Positions 1-7,388 of a stretch of 64,000 bases of DNA are shown here, in pieces. Positions within the stretch are counted from its first letter, which is position 1, and each line of letters begins with the position of its first letter. This DNA is from Gemmatimonadaceae bacterium (GTDB lineage Bacteria > Gemmatimonadota > Gemmatimonadetes > Gemmatimonadales > Gemmatimonadaceae), in contig JAUQWM010000045.1 of NCBI GenBank assembly GCA_030835125.1, positions 62,001-126,000 of the forward strand, written 5' to 3'. The position numbers and the translations under genes were made by a program. The notes below the pieces were generated by a model. It was not told the DNA's origin. It did no database searches and saw only the letters and a program-made list of their open reading frames with translations.

Positions 1-1830
1 GGTGTACTCGTTGCGTGGGCCTCTGAGTTCCCGTCCATAGCACGCGACCCTCTGCTCGCCGGTGGGTTGGTCTTTTGGTTCGTTGTCACCGGATGGACGG
101 CGATCAGGGCGTTGCGGCGGGCGTGGATCACGGCAACGCCATCTGCTGAGTGGGCGGCAGGCATCCTCGGATCAGCAGGGATAGCGGTTACGGTGGTGAG
201 CTCGATGCAGCTCGAGATCATCCGAACGGCGAATCACCGACCGGCTCTATCCTGGAACGTCGACTGGCGATATGCGTGGAATCACGCCCAAGCTATCGCC
301 CGGTTTGGCGGGGTTGATCGTGCATTGGACTACTCCGGCGCCGCGGTTGACTACCACGTCGGCCCGGCTTGGCTCGGTGCGGCAGCTGAGCGGGTCATGG
401 GGACGGGCATGACCACGGTGTTGTTCGGCGTCGTCCCGGCAATCTGCGTCATCACGATCACCATTGCGCTGCTAGTTCTCACGTCCCGAGGCGGGTCCTC
501 ACGGCGCATCGCGGCCGCGGGGATCGCGGTGGCATTCTGCCTGCCCCTCGGTATTCCCATGTCCCGCTTTCCCCTGACGCTTTCAGAGGTGGTGAGCAGC
601 CCGGATGTCTGGATCTTCGGCCCGGGACTCAACATTAACGCGTACTTCGGCCTTGCGGTCGGCTTAGCAAGCGTTGCGCTGCTTGTTGATGAGTCGAGCG
701 GCAAGTGGTGGGTTGCCCTCGGCGTCGTCGGACTGAGCGCCGTCGCGCAGCTCAAGCCGCCGCAGTTCATCGGTTTCGGCGCGCTTGTCGCCGTTGTCGG
801 AATCGGGCGAGCATTCGCTGTGAAACCATTCGGACAGCGATCGCTCACGGTCCTGATCGCAGGTCTCGTGTCCTTGCTGGCAGGTGCGATGGCCAAGCAG
901 TTCCTGCCAGGCATTCCGATCCAGGTAGCAGTCCCCGACCTGCTCCCGGGATCGACAGGCTTCACGGTCTCGATGACTCATCCATGGCTGATGGGCGCCA
1001 TGCTGGCCATGGCAGTCGGCGTGTGGGCCATGAGCCCGGATCGGTCTTCGGCGCAGTTTTCGCACCCGCGGGGCGAGTTCGCGATCGCCACTGTTGTGAC
1101 TCACGTGCTGATCGCGATGACCGTGTTGTTGATCGCTTTTCCCATTCGGGCGACGAAAGCCGAGGGGGTGCAGCGCAGTCTCGCCCATGCGCTTGACCCC
1201 ACTGAACTCCTGTTACCCGTCATTGTGGTGCTGGCATTGGTCAGCTTGCTGACCCGCAGGCCGGCATGGCGGTCGTGGCTGCTGGCGCTCGGAGGACTCG
1301 TAGTGCTGGCGCCCGTTCCTCGCATAGCACTCGGGTTCCGTGATCCACTCCGCGGGTACGAAGCGGTTGAGGATTCCGCGCTCCGTTCCTTGCTTCAAAG
1401 GATCCCGAGGGACGGTGCGGTGCTCATCGCAAGCGACATCGCGGATGAGGCTGAGGGTTTTGCGCGCGACAAGCGCGCAGCGATCCTGACTGCTTATGGC
1501 GGCCATCAGTTCTACGTCTCGAATACGGCTTACGTGCACTTCGCGCGACCGGATCTCGAAGAGCGGATGGACAATCTCCGCTCCTTTTTCGGATCTGAAT
1601 GGAGTGACTGGCATCACGCGTGGCTCTGGCGGACAGGCATCACACACGTATTCGTCAACGATCGCTGTCTGCCGGTTTGGTGGGACACGCGCGATTCGGG
1701 ACTCCAAATGGTGGGACATGATGGAGAGTGGACCGTTCTTGCGCGCCGGGTCGCGCCCACCAATGCCGTCGCTCCGCGTCCCTCATCACGGCCCGTCGTC
1801 CCCAGACATGGTGGCGCGCCGTGCCTGTAG
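1..1830 (+). CDS. Multispanning membrane protein, GT-C glycosyltransferase-like (5' partial)
   Basis: The frame is open from base 1 with no stop, so the gene probably starts before the window; the first in-window start codon is TTG at 67. About two thirds of the protein is a series of hydrophobic membrane segments (Val/Leu/Ala-rich). It ends in a soluble tail of roughly 130 residues containing a segment reading GITHVFVNDR, followed by a Trp-rich stretch. That layout (many membrane helices, then an extracytoplasmic C-terminal domain) is the one seen in GT-C lipid-linked-sugar transferases and related polysaccharide membrane proteins. No catalytic motif can be named, so the family assignment is inference. 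The gene is convergent with the Gfo/Idh-like gene that ends at 1908 and is the left-most visible member of the glycan locus. Confidence 0.7.
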   Translation, partial: GVLVAWASEFPSIARDPLLAGGLVFWFVVTGWTAIRALRRAWITATPSAEWAAGILGSAGIAVTVVSSMQLEIIRTANHRPALSWNVDWRYAWNHAQAIARFGGVDRALDYSGAAVDYHVGPAWLGAAAERVMGTGMTTVLFGVVPAICVITITIALLVLTSRGGSSRRIAAAGIAVAFCLPLGIPMSRFPLTLSEVVSSPDVWIFGPGLNINAYFGLAVGLASVALLVDESSGKWWVALGVVGLSAVAQLKPPQFIGFGALVAVVGIGRAFAVKPFGQRSLTVLIAGLVSLLAGAMAKQFLPGIPIQVAVPDLLPGSTGFTVSMTHPWLMGAMLAMAVGVWAMSPDRSSAQFSHPRGEFAIATVVTHVLIAMTVLLIAFPIRATKAEGVQRSLAHALDPTELLLPVIVVLALVSLLTRRPAWRSWLLALGGLVVLAPVPRIALGFRDPLRGYEAVEDSALRSLLQRIPRDGAVLIASDIADEAEGFARDKRAAILTAYGGHQFYVSNTAYVHFARPDLEERMDNLRSFFGSEWSDWHHAWLWRTGITHVFVNDRCLPVWWDTRDSGLQMVGHDGEWTVLARRVAPTNAVAPRPSSRPVVPRHGGAPCL

Positions 1831-1887
1831 CAGGCGTGGTGCGGCTCAAGGCCAACCCAGCGGATCAGCCGCAGACTTCATGAGAAC

Positions 1888-1903
1888 GCCGGTGGGAGCC
1901 GGC
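1888..1903. terminator. Short palindrome between convergent genes
   Basis: GCCGG and CCGGC arms surround a 6-nt loop in the 77-nt gap between the convergent genes ending at 1830 and 1908. There is no clear T-run on either side, so this is only a weak terminator candidate. Confidence 0.25.
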
Positions 1904-1907
1904 AAAC

Positions 1908-2876
1908 TCAAAGCAGAACGCTCGCCCGCGCTGACGCGAGTCGGCGAGCGGTTAACGTGTCGAGTACGGACCAGAGGTACGGATAACTGAGGGACGCGTC
2001 TCCCCTGAGGGCTCGGGCAAAGAGTCGCGTGAGGCCTATGAACTTGTCCAACTCGTGCACGTTCTTCCGATCAGTCAGTGGCATGAAAGTGCTAATGATT
2101 TCGCGGCGGATGTGGTGGGCGCTGATCTCTGCCGCCCCGATCCGGTAGTGGACTCCCGCGTCGTCCAGGAGTCGATACTGAACCTCGCGATTCGCATGGC
2201 CGACGGTCTCGACCTCGAAGAAGTCCTCGATCAGCATGTTGCTGCCACGGAAAAGGACTTTTGCTTCCGGGAGGCGCTTGGGGTGGAAAAAAGACAGCCT
2301 GGTACCCGGCGCGGGCTCACCGTGGAGTTCATCTTCCCGGTCGAGCAGCTCGACGTTGGTCCGTGGATAATGGCGCGCAATAGTGCGGTAGAGCGACAAG
2401 AAATGGGCCCGAATGCCGAAGTGTTCCACACGCACTTCAAACGGCATCGGTTTGCTCCGAGCGACGTTGAAGACTGCTGCGAGGCTCGGCATGAGCGGCC
2501 AGTCTTCGAGAGAGTACAGCCGGCCCGCGTCGGGCGAGGGAAGGGCGGCCGGATCATCACCGTCGGAGAGAATCGGGGTGTCGCAGAAATGCATGGCGCC
2601 TGGAAATCGGCGGAGGAGTTCGTGCTGAACGGCCACCAGCGCGTGAGCTGTCACGCAATTGACCGTGATCGCCGGCCTCAAGCCATGAAGGTCGCCAAGT
2701 TCAGTGACTGTTCGGATACCGGGTACCTCGTCGCCGGCCGGTCCTGCCGTTCGCCGCACAATGGTGAGGTCTTCCATCTGGACGCCTTCGTTGAGGAGGG
2801 CGGGCACGACAAAGCGCCTAACACGCCAACCGGCGCCCGCGATGATGATCGGTGTACCGGACGCGCGGAGACTCAC
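1908..2876 (-). CDS. Gfo/Idh/MocA-like oxidoreductase
   Basis: The 322-residue protein opens with a Rossmann-type segment, PIIIAGAGWRVRRF, as in the Gfo/Idh/MocA family of NAD(P)-dependent sugar oxidoreductases. The Glu-Lys-Pro motif usual in that family is not seen; the matching region reads FCDTPI, so the protein may be catalytically divergent. The start is set at GTG 2876 because it overlaps the upstream GMC oxidoreductase stop by 4 nt (GTGA) and places the Rossmann fold at the N-terminus. The frame stays open further upstream, but only as out-of-frame sequence of that neighbour. It is the last gene of a three-gene minus-strand unit with a glycosyltransferase and the GMC oxidoreductase. 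A role in modifying a sugar of the surface glycan is inference. Confidence 0.65.
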   Translation of the reverse strand: MSLRASGTPIIIAGAGWRVRRFVVPALLNEGVQMEDLTIVRRTAGPAGDEVPGIRTVTELGDLHGLRPAITVNCVTAHALVAVQHELLRRFPGAMHFCDTPILSDGDDPAALPSPDAGRLYSLEDWPLMPSLAAVFNVARSKPMPFEVRVEHFGIRAHFLSLYRTIARHYPRTNVELLDREDELHGEPAPGTRLSFFHPKRLPEAKVLFRGSNMLIEDFFEVETVGHANREVQYRLLDDAGVHYRIGAAEISAHHIRREIISTFMPLTDRKNVHELDKFIGLTRLFARALRGDASLSYPYLWSVLDTLTARRLASARASVLL

Positions 2877-4210
2877 CGCGGGCCGGCGAGGTGGTGTGCC
2901 AACCTGCGCGCGAGAGCGATGATGGTCAGTGTGGGGTTCGCAGAGCCGGCGACAGGAAAGGCCGCAGACGAAGCGCAATACAGGTTGTCGACGTCGCGGA
3001 AGCGTAAGTTCGGGTCGAGGACAGTGTCGGCCCCAGTGCCCATGGGAAGCGCACCTAGGTGATGGCTAGCGCCACGAAAACGCAGGGTGGGGTACCGCGA
3101 CAACGGGCCGATCAGCTCCTCCAGCCGCGGCAGGAAGGCATCGAGGAATAACTCACAATCATCCCACGTCTTCCGTGAAACTCGCCAGCTCACCAGCCTC
3201 GATGGGCTCGTCCGCACGCAGTTGTCAGGTTCTGGTGATTGTTCGAGGTTGATGACCACGCGTACCGGTGCGCGCGCGTCCGCGGGGTCGGGCCAGAGCA
3301 TGACGGTGTGGTTGCCGACGGATCTTGCCATGACCTCGGCTTCCGGCAGGGCGAGGCCAAGGAGGTGGCCATGTCCTCTCCTCCGGACCAGGTGGCCGAT
3401 CACGGGATTGCCCGGCCCGCTCCTGACTTCTCCCAGGATAGCTTTCGGATGGTCCATGAAACCGCCGTACGCCGCTGGTGGTGTGCCCCTTCGGGCAGCT
3501 GGGCTACCTTCACCGAATCGAAGGGCGTGACTCACGTACACCGATTCGATTCCGCCGCAGGCGACCACGAATCGGGCGGCTTCGACGACGAGATGCTCGT
3601 CACCCTGCCTGATGCGGACTCCTCGCAGCGAGTCGCCGTCATCCGTGTAAATCGCCCCCACGACCTCGGTATCGCACGCGATCCGAATCGCACCGGCGCG
3701 CTGGAGTTGCAGCCACAGCGGCCGGAGACGAAGGGGTGGGGCCTGCTCCCACGCTTCGACCAACCGAAGATCGCACGTTCCGACCAGGTCACGGAACTCG
3801 CGTTGTCCCTCATCACTCGACCAGGAAGGCCAGCCATAGTCCTCGGCCACCGCGCGGCTCCACGCGGTCAATTCATCGAATGAAACGGGCCACTTCCTGC
3901 CGGCACGCTCCCTCTGCAGGTCCAGTCGATCGAGGTGTCGCCACTTGCCTGACCAGAGCACCGACGTGCCACCAAGCCCGATGAAGCGAGGTGCCGTTTC
4001 GAAGCCGGGCGGCACATTAGCACCGAAGCCGACCCCTCCGCTCTGGATAACCTCCCGGCTGAAGGGGACGGCGGATCGCACCGCCGCCGCCGGATCGGGG
4101 ACCAGCCCACCGATCTCGAGAACGGTCACGCTCAGGCCACGTGTCGCACAGTGGCGTGCGAGTTCGTACGACGCGAAGCCCGAGCCGATGATCGCGATAT
4201 CGCACCTCAT
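2873..4210 (-). CDS. GMC-family FAD-dependent oxidoreductase
   Basis: The 445-residue flavoprotein begins MRCDIAIIGSGFASYELA, the FAD-binding beta-alpha-beta fold with a glycine-rich turn, followed by a Glu (VLEIGG) that would bind the ribose. The C-terminus carries the GMC-type signature region: SHHLGALPMGTG, then DNLYCASSAAFP and SANPTLTI. Known relatives oxidise alcohols or sugars. ATG 4210 is chosen because the FAD fold starts there; the frame extends about 170 codons further upstream but that stretch is antisense-like low-quality sequence over the next gene. It is translationally coupled to the Gfo/Idh-like gene (GTGA at 2873-2876). The substrate is unknown; its place in a glycan locus suggests oxidation of a saccharide or lipid-linked intermediate. 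Confidence 0.8.
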   Translation of the reverse strand: MRCDIAIIGSGFASYELARHCATRGLSVTVLEIGGLVPDPAAAVRSAVPFSREVIQSGGVGFGANVPPGFETAPRFIGLGGTSVLWSGKWRHLDRLDLQRERAGRKWPVSFDELTAWSRAVAEDYGWPSWSSDEGQREFRDLVGTCDLRLVEAWEQAPPLRLRPLWLQLQRAGAIRIACDTEVVGAIYTDDGDSLRGVRIRQGDEHLVVEAARFVVACGGIESVYVSHALRFGEGSPAARRGTPPAAYGGFMDHPKAILGEVRSGPGNPVIGHLVRRRGHGHLLGLALPEAEVMARSVGNHTVMLWPDPADARAPVRVVINLEQSPEPDNCVRTSPSRLVSWRVSRKTWDDCELFLDAFLPRLEELIGPLSRYPTLRFRGASHHLGALPMGTGADTVLDPNLRFRDVDNLYCASSAAFPVAGSANPTLTIIALARRLAHHLAGPR

Positions 4211-4256
4211 GAAGTTGGGGCGGGCGCGGCGAAAAGTCGTGAAACTGGCGCGAAGA

Positions 4257-5357
4257 TCAACGTGGTCTGCCAGGCGAATCAAACGGATAAGTTGGTCCCA
4301 GGCGATTCCTTCGCGCGGCGGAGTCTTCCTCAACGCGAGCTCGTGCGTCAAAGAACGCTTGACGGTCGCGCGGTGATGCCCTGCGCCACCGCCCGAACGA
4401 AGGTTGCAGGTCCTGCTCGATGACTTGGCGCCAAGTGTTGACAAGGTCAGCGGGCCGCAACTCGCGTGCGCGCTCCAGGCCATTGCGCACCATCGCCATG
4501 CGCAATCCGGGATCCTGCTTGAGTGTGCGGAGTGCTGCCAGCGTGTCGTCGATCGTCGTGACCTCGATGTAGTCGAGCGGCGTGCGCCTGCCCCCCCGGA
4601 ATGCTGATTCCACTCCCAGAATTGCCAGAACGCCCGCGCGCCACGCATTGTGCATCTTTGACGGTGGCTTCCCCTCATACGTGCGTCCGCTGTCAAATGA
4701 GCGCACCGCGACCACGACGTCTGTGCCACTGTAATCGTGCCAGCTTGAGCGGTGTGGTATGCTCCACCGGAGCCCCAACTCGTGGAGTCGTTCTATCCAG
4801 TCATCGTCCTGCAGCTCCTTGGCCAAGTTGTGCGCATAGCCGAAGAACGCAGCCGTCTCGAACCGATCTCCCCGCTCCGCTTGCCGTGCGATGAGGCTCG
4901 GCTGGGGCCAGTACGGAACGTATGCTGTTGGCCAGAGCGGATCCGGATCGGTAAGGCGCGGGTCCAGTGGGTTCTGCACGATATTGAACTGGGCCCACGG
5001 GTGTCGTCCCCTGAACCCCGGCTCATCGCGGTCGGCCAGTATACTGGCGAGGTACAGGTCCGGGCCTGGCCGCAGCTGGTCAGGGAGGAAGTCGCGGTGT
5101 GCGATGACCAGCCCTTCCTCCGGTAGCCTGCTAACGAGCTCGCATGGAACGCGATATGCAGTGAGGTGCAAATAGGATTGCAGCGTCCAGTTATACGGAC
5201 CCCAGGCGTCGATGTGGGGCTGCCGGCAGATCCAAGGCCAGTAGTCATCGATCGCGGTGGGAAGCGCGCCGTAGTGTGAATCCGGCAATGGCACGAAGAA
5301 GCGAAGCGTGGGGATCACCTCAGGACGTCGGAGTGGCTTGGCCGCAATGCGCGGCAT
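4257..5357 (-). CDS. Glycosyltransferase-like protein (GT-B type)
   Basis: The protein is up to 366 residues and mostly soluble. A C-terminal segment reading KPPSKMHNAWRAGVLAILG, followed by EVTTIDDTLAALRTL, resembles the donor-binding half of GT1/GT4-like glycosyltransferases, where a Lys-Pro-x-x-K stretch precedes the nucleotide-sugar site. No DxD motif is evident. Starts are uncertain: ATG 5357 and GTG 5318 are both possible, and the latter would begin the protein at IPTLRFFVPLPDS. It is the first gene of the minus block that continues with the GMC oxidoreductase (46 nt gap) and is divergent from the SGNH gene. The acceptor and donor cannot be read from the sequence. Confidence 0.6.
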   Translation of the reverse strand: MPRIAAKPLRRPEVIPTLRFFVPLPDSHYGALPTAIDDYWPWICRQPHIDAWGPYNWTLQSYLHLTAYRVPCELVSRLPEEGLVIAHRDFLPDQLRPGPDLYLASILADRDEPGFRGRHPWAQFNIVQNPLDPRLTDPDPLWPTAYVPYWPQPSLIARQAERGDRFETAAFFGYAHNLAKELQDDDWIERLHELGLRWSIPHRSSWHDYSGTDVVVAVRSFDSGRTYEGKPPSKMHNAWRAGVLAILGVESAFRGGRRTPLDYIEVTTIDDTLAALRTLKQDPGLRMAMVRNGLERARELRPADLVNTWRQVIEQDLQPSFGRWRRASPRDRQAFFDARARVEEDSAARRNRLGPTYPFDSPGRPR

Positions 5358-5552
5358 ATCACATGTTCACGGAATGTTGGTGCCGCCCGTGGGAGGGGCA
5401 ACCTCCCTGCGGCGGTCTTGTGCGCGCGGGTGTGTGCTGGCCGGGTCCAGCCGGGTGACCGGGGAGCCCGGACCGGCGGTCCTTCTCGTCGCTTGAACTG
5501 GAACTGACTCAGAGGCGCTCTTCGCGTCGTGTCATTCGGACGGAGGTGTCGT

Positions 5553-7388
5553 TTGGAGGGATCAGCTTCTCGCGAAAGATCGCGCCGGAGCCTGGCCCGA
5601 AGCGGTGGGGCTGACCTGACTACCGGACTTCGCGGAGCTGCAGCGGCAACCACGGCCGACAGTGCGCTCATTCCGCTGCTCGTTCTGGCGGCTGTCCAGG
5701 GTGGGTACTTGCTGGCCGCCGCGTCTGCATCCCCAACCCGTCGCGTGGTTGGCGTGTGTCTTCTGGTGGTTTCGCTGGCAGAGTGGTGGCGTCCTTGGCT
5801 GTCCTCACGATTCCCAAAGTTGGGGCAGCGCGTCCTTGCAGCGGCTTGCTTCGCGAACTTCCTGACAGCCGCTATTCTGGAAGGTCCGTTGGCGGAGGTA
5901 CCACTCGTCCAAGCCCTCGTCATATCCGCATACACCGGATTCCTGTTGGCAGCAGTGGCTGATGCCTTCGGTGTCCTGGGTGTCCGTCGAGGAAACGCCC
6001 TTGCGACAGCGTTTGTCCTGGTCCTCGTAACGCTCGAAGCCGCGCGGGAACGCCTGCCGATTGCCCAGGAATACGGCTCCACGATCGAGGGTGACGTATA
6101 TCCCACTGGAGACGGGGGACCGCGACTCCGGCCCGGCACCACTGCTGTCACATTCTTCGAGTCCGATCCGCGAGGTTACTTCGAAGACCCTGAGGCTTGG
6201 AGGAGAGCCTGGAAAATCCAGGTCAATGATGTTGAGAGTGCCGCCCGGCTCCAGTTTCCAGACGCGCCGGTGGAGGTGCTCCGTGTGGTCGTCGAGCAAA
6301 CATCGAGGCGGAACGCCTGGACGGTCGAACTGGTCGCGGAACCGGTCGCCATGCGACGCGACGAGCAGTATGTCGCGACATTTCGTGCCCGCGCTTCAAG
6401 CTCGGGGTCGGTGACCATCAATGTCGGCCTGGCTCGTCCCCCATGGAGCAATCTTGGTCTCGCCGAGTCGTTCGTGGTCGACACACTCTGGAAGGACTAT
6501 CGCTTCCCGTTTGCACCGTCGGCGACCGATGCGTTGGTGAAGCTGTACTTCGATTTAGGCATGATGACCGACGGCGACACCGTGGAGTTCGCGCGAGTCA
6601 GCGTTCGTGGATCATCAAGCGAGAAACGGCTGGTTCCGCCGGTACCTGCTCCTTCCGTGACGTACCGCCTGAACGACCTCGGTTGCCGCAGCCGAGGCGT
6701 CCCTGGGGAGCAACAGCCCGGGTGGCGCCGCATCTTGATCGTTGGCGGCGCGTCGGCGCTTGGCGTCGGAGTCCACGAGGAGGATGCCCTCGCGTCCCGA
6801 ATCCAGGCGAGGCTCAGCCCCGACAGCACTGCCCAGCGCGGCGTGGAAGTCATCAACTGCGGTTTTGCCGGAACGCGCTCGGGAGATGCACTGCAGTTCT
6901 TCCAGCGTGTCACGCGAGCATATGCACCGGACGCCGTAGTTCTCGTCGCCGGCCTGAGCGAGAGCGTGCGCGTGATCCCGGCACGATCCACCGCTGGCCG
7001 CAAGCGGGTGCAGGCCCTTGCCCGGATGTTTCGCGGCCTGACCGCTGTGGCCGCATCGTGGCGCGCACGACGGGACCATCCGTGGGCTGCCTGGACTGCG
7101 AGGGAGCTTTCTGCGGTTGCCGATTCCCTGCGCGGCACGCACCTAGGCGTGATTGTACTGCGCACCGACGAGGATCAGGCGTGGTCTCTGCTGCTCGCCG
7201 CGACCCGAATGGCAGCCGAGCAGAATGCGATACCATGGCTGGACGCCGGACCCGCCCTCCTCGATCGGTTCCGATCGTGGGCGTTGGTGGTACACCCAGC
7301 GCAAGACCCACGGCCGAATGAACGCGCCCATGCCGCAGCTGCAGACACCGCCGTGGCGCTGTTGAGAGAGCTCCTGCGTGCACCATGA
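5553..7388 (+). CDS. Membrane-anchored SGNH-hydrolase-like protein
   Basis: The N-terminal third holds several hydrophobic segments; the middle is a beta-rich domain; the last 220 residues are an SGNH/GDSL-like domain. The block-I motif reads VGGASALGVGV (the expected nucleophile Ser is about residue 401 from this start), with Gly-Ala in place of the usual Gly-Asp. The block-V region reads DPRPNERAH, whereas the family has D-x-x-H-P-N, so the catalytic His appears to be missing. TTG 5553 is preferred over the in-frame GTG 5529 because a strong GGAGGTG ribosome-binding site sits 6 nt upstream of it. The gene overlaps the MBOAT gene by 11 nt, so the two are probably co-translated. SGNH proteins beside MBOAT acyltransferases usually assist O-acyl transfer to glycans; this one may be a non-catalytic partner. 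Confidence 0.7.
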   Translation: MEGSASRERSRRSLARSGGADLTTGLRGAAAATTADSALIPLLVLAAVQGGYLLAAASASPTRRVVGVCLLVVSLAEWWRPWLSSRFPKLGQRVLAAACFANFLTAAILEGPLAEVPLVQALVISAYTGFLLAAVADAFGVLGVRRGNALATAFVLVLVTLEAARERLPIAQEYGSTIEGDVYPTGDGGPRLRPGTTAVTFFESDPRGYFEDPEAWRRAWKIQVNDVESAARLQFPDAPVEVLRVVVEQTSRRNAWTVELVAEPVAMRRDEQYVATFRARASSSGSVTINVGLARPPWSNLGLAESFVVDTLWKDYRFPFAPSATDALVKLYFDLGMMTDGDTVEFARVSVRGSSSEKRLVPPVPAPSVTYRLNDLGCRSRGVPGEQQPGWRRILIVGGASALGVGVHEEDALASRIQARLSPDSTAQRGVEVINCGFAGTRSGDALQFFQRVTRAYAPDAVVLVAGLSESVRVIPARSTAGRKRVQALARMFRGLTAVAASWRARRDHPWAAWTARELSAVADSLRGTHLGVIVLRTDEDQAWSLLLAATRMAAEQNAIPWLDAGPALLDRFRSWALVVHPAQDPRPNERAHAAAADTAVALLRELLRAP

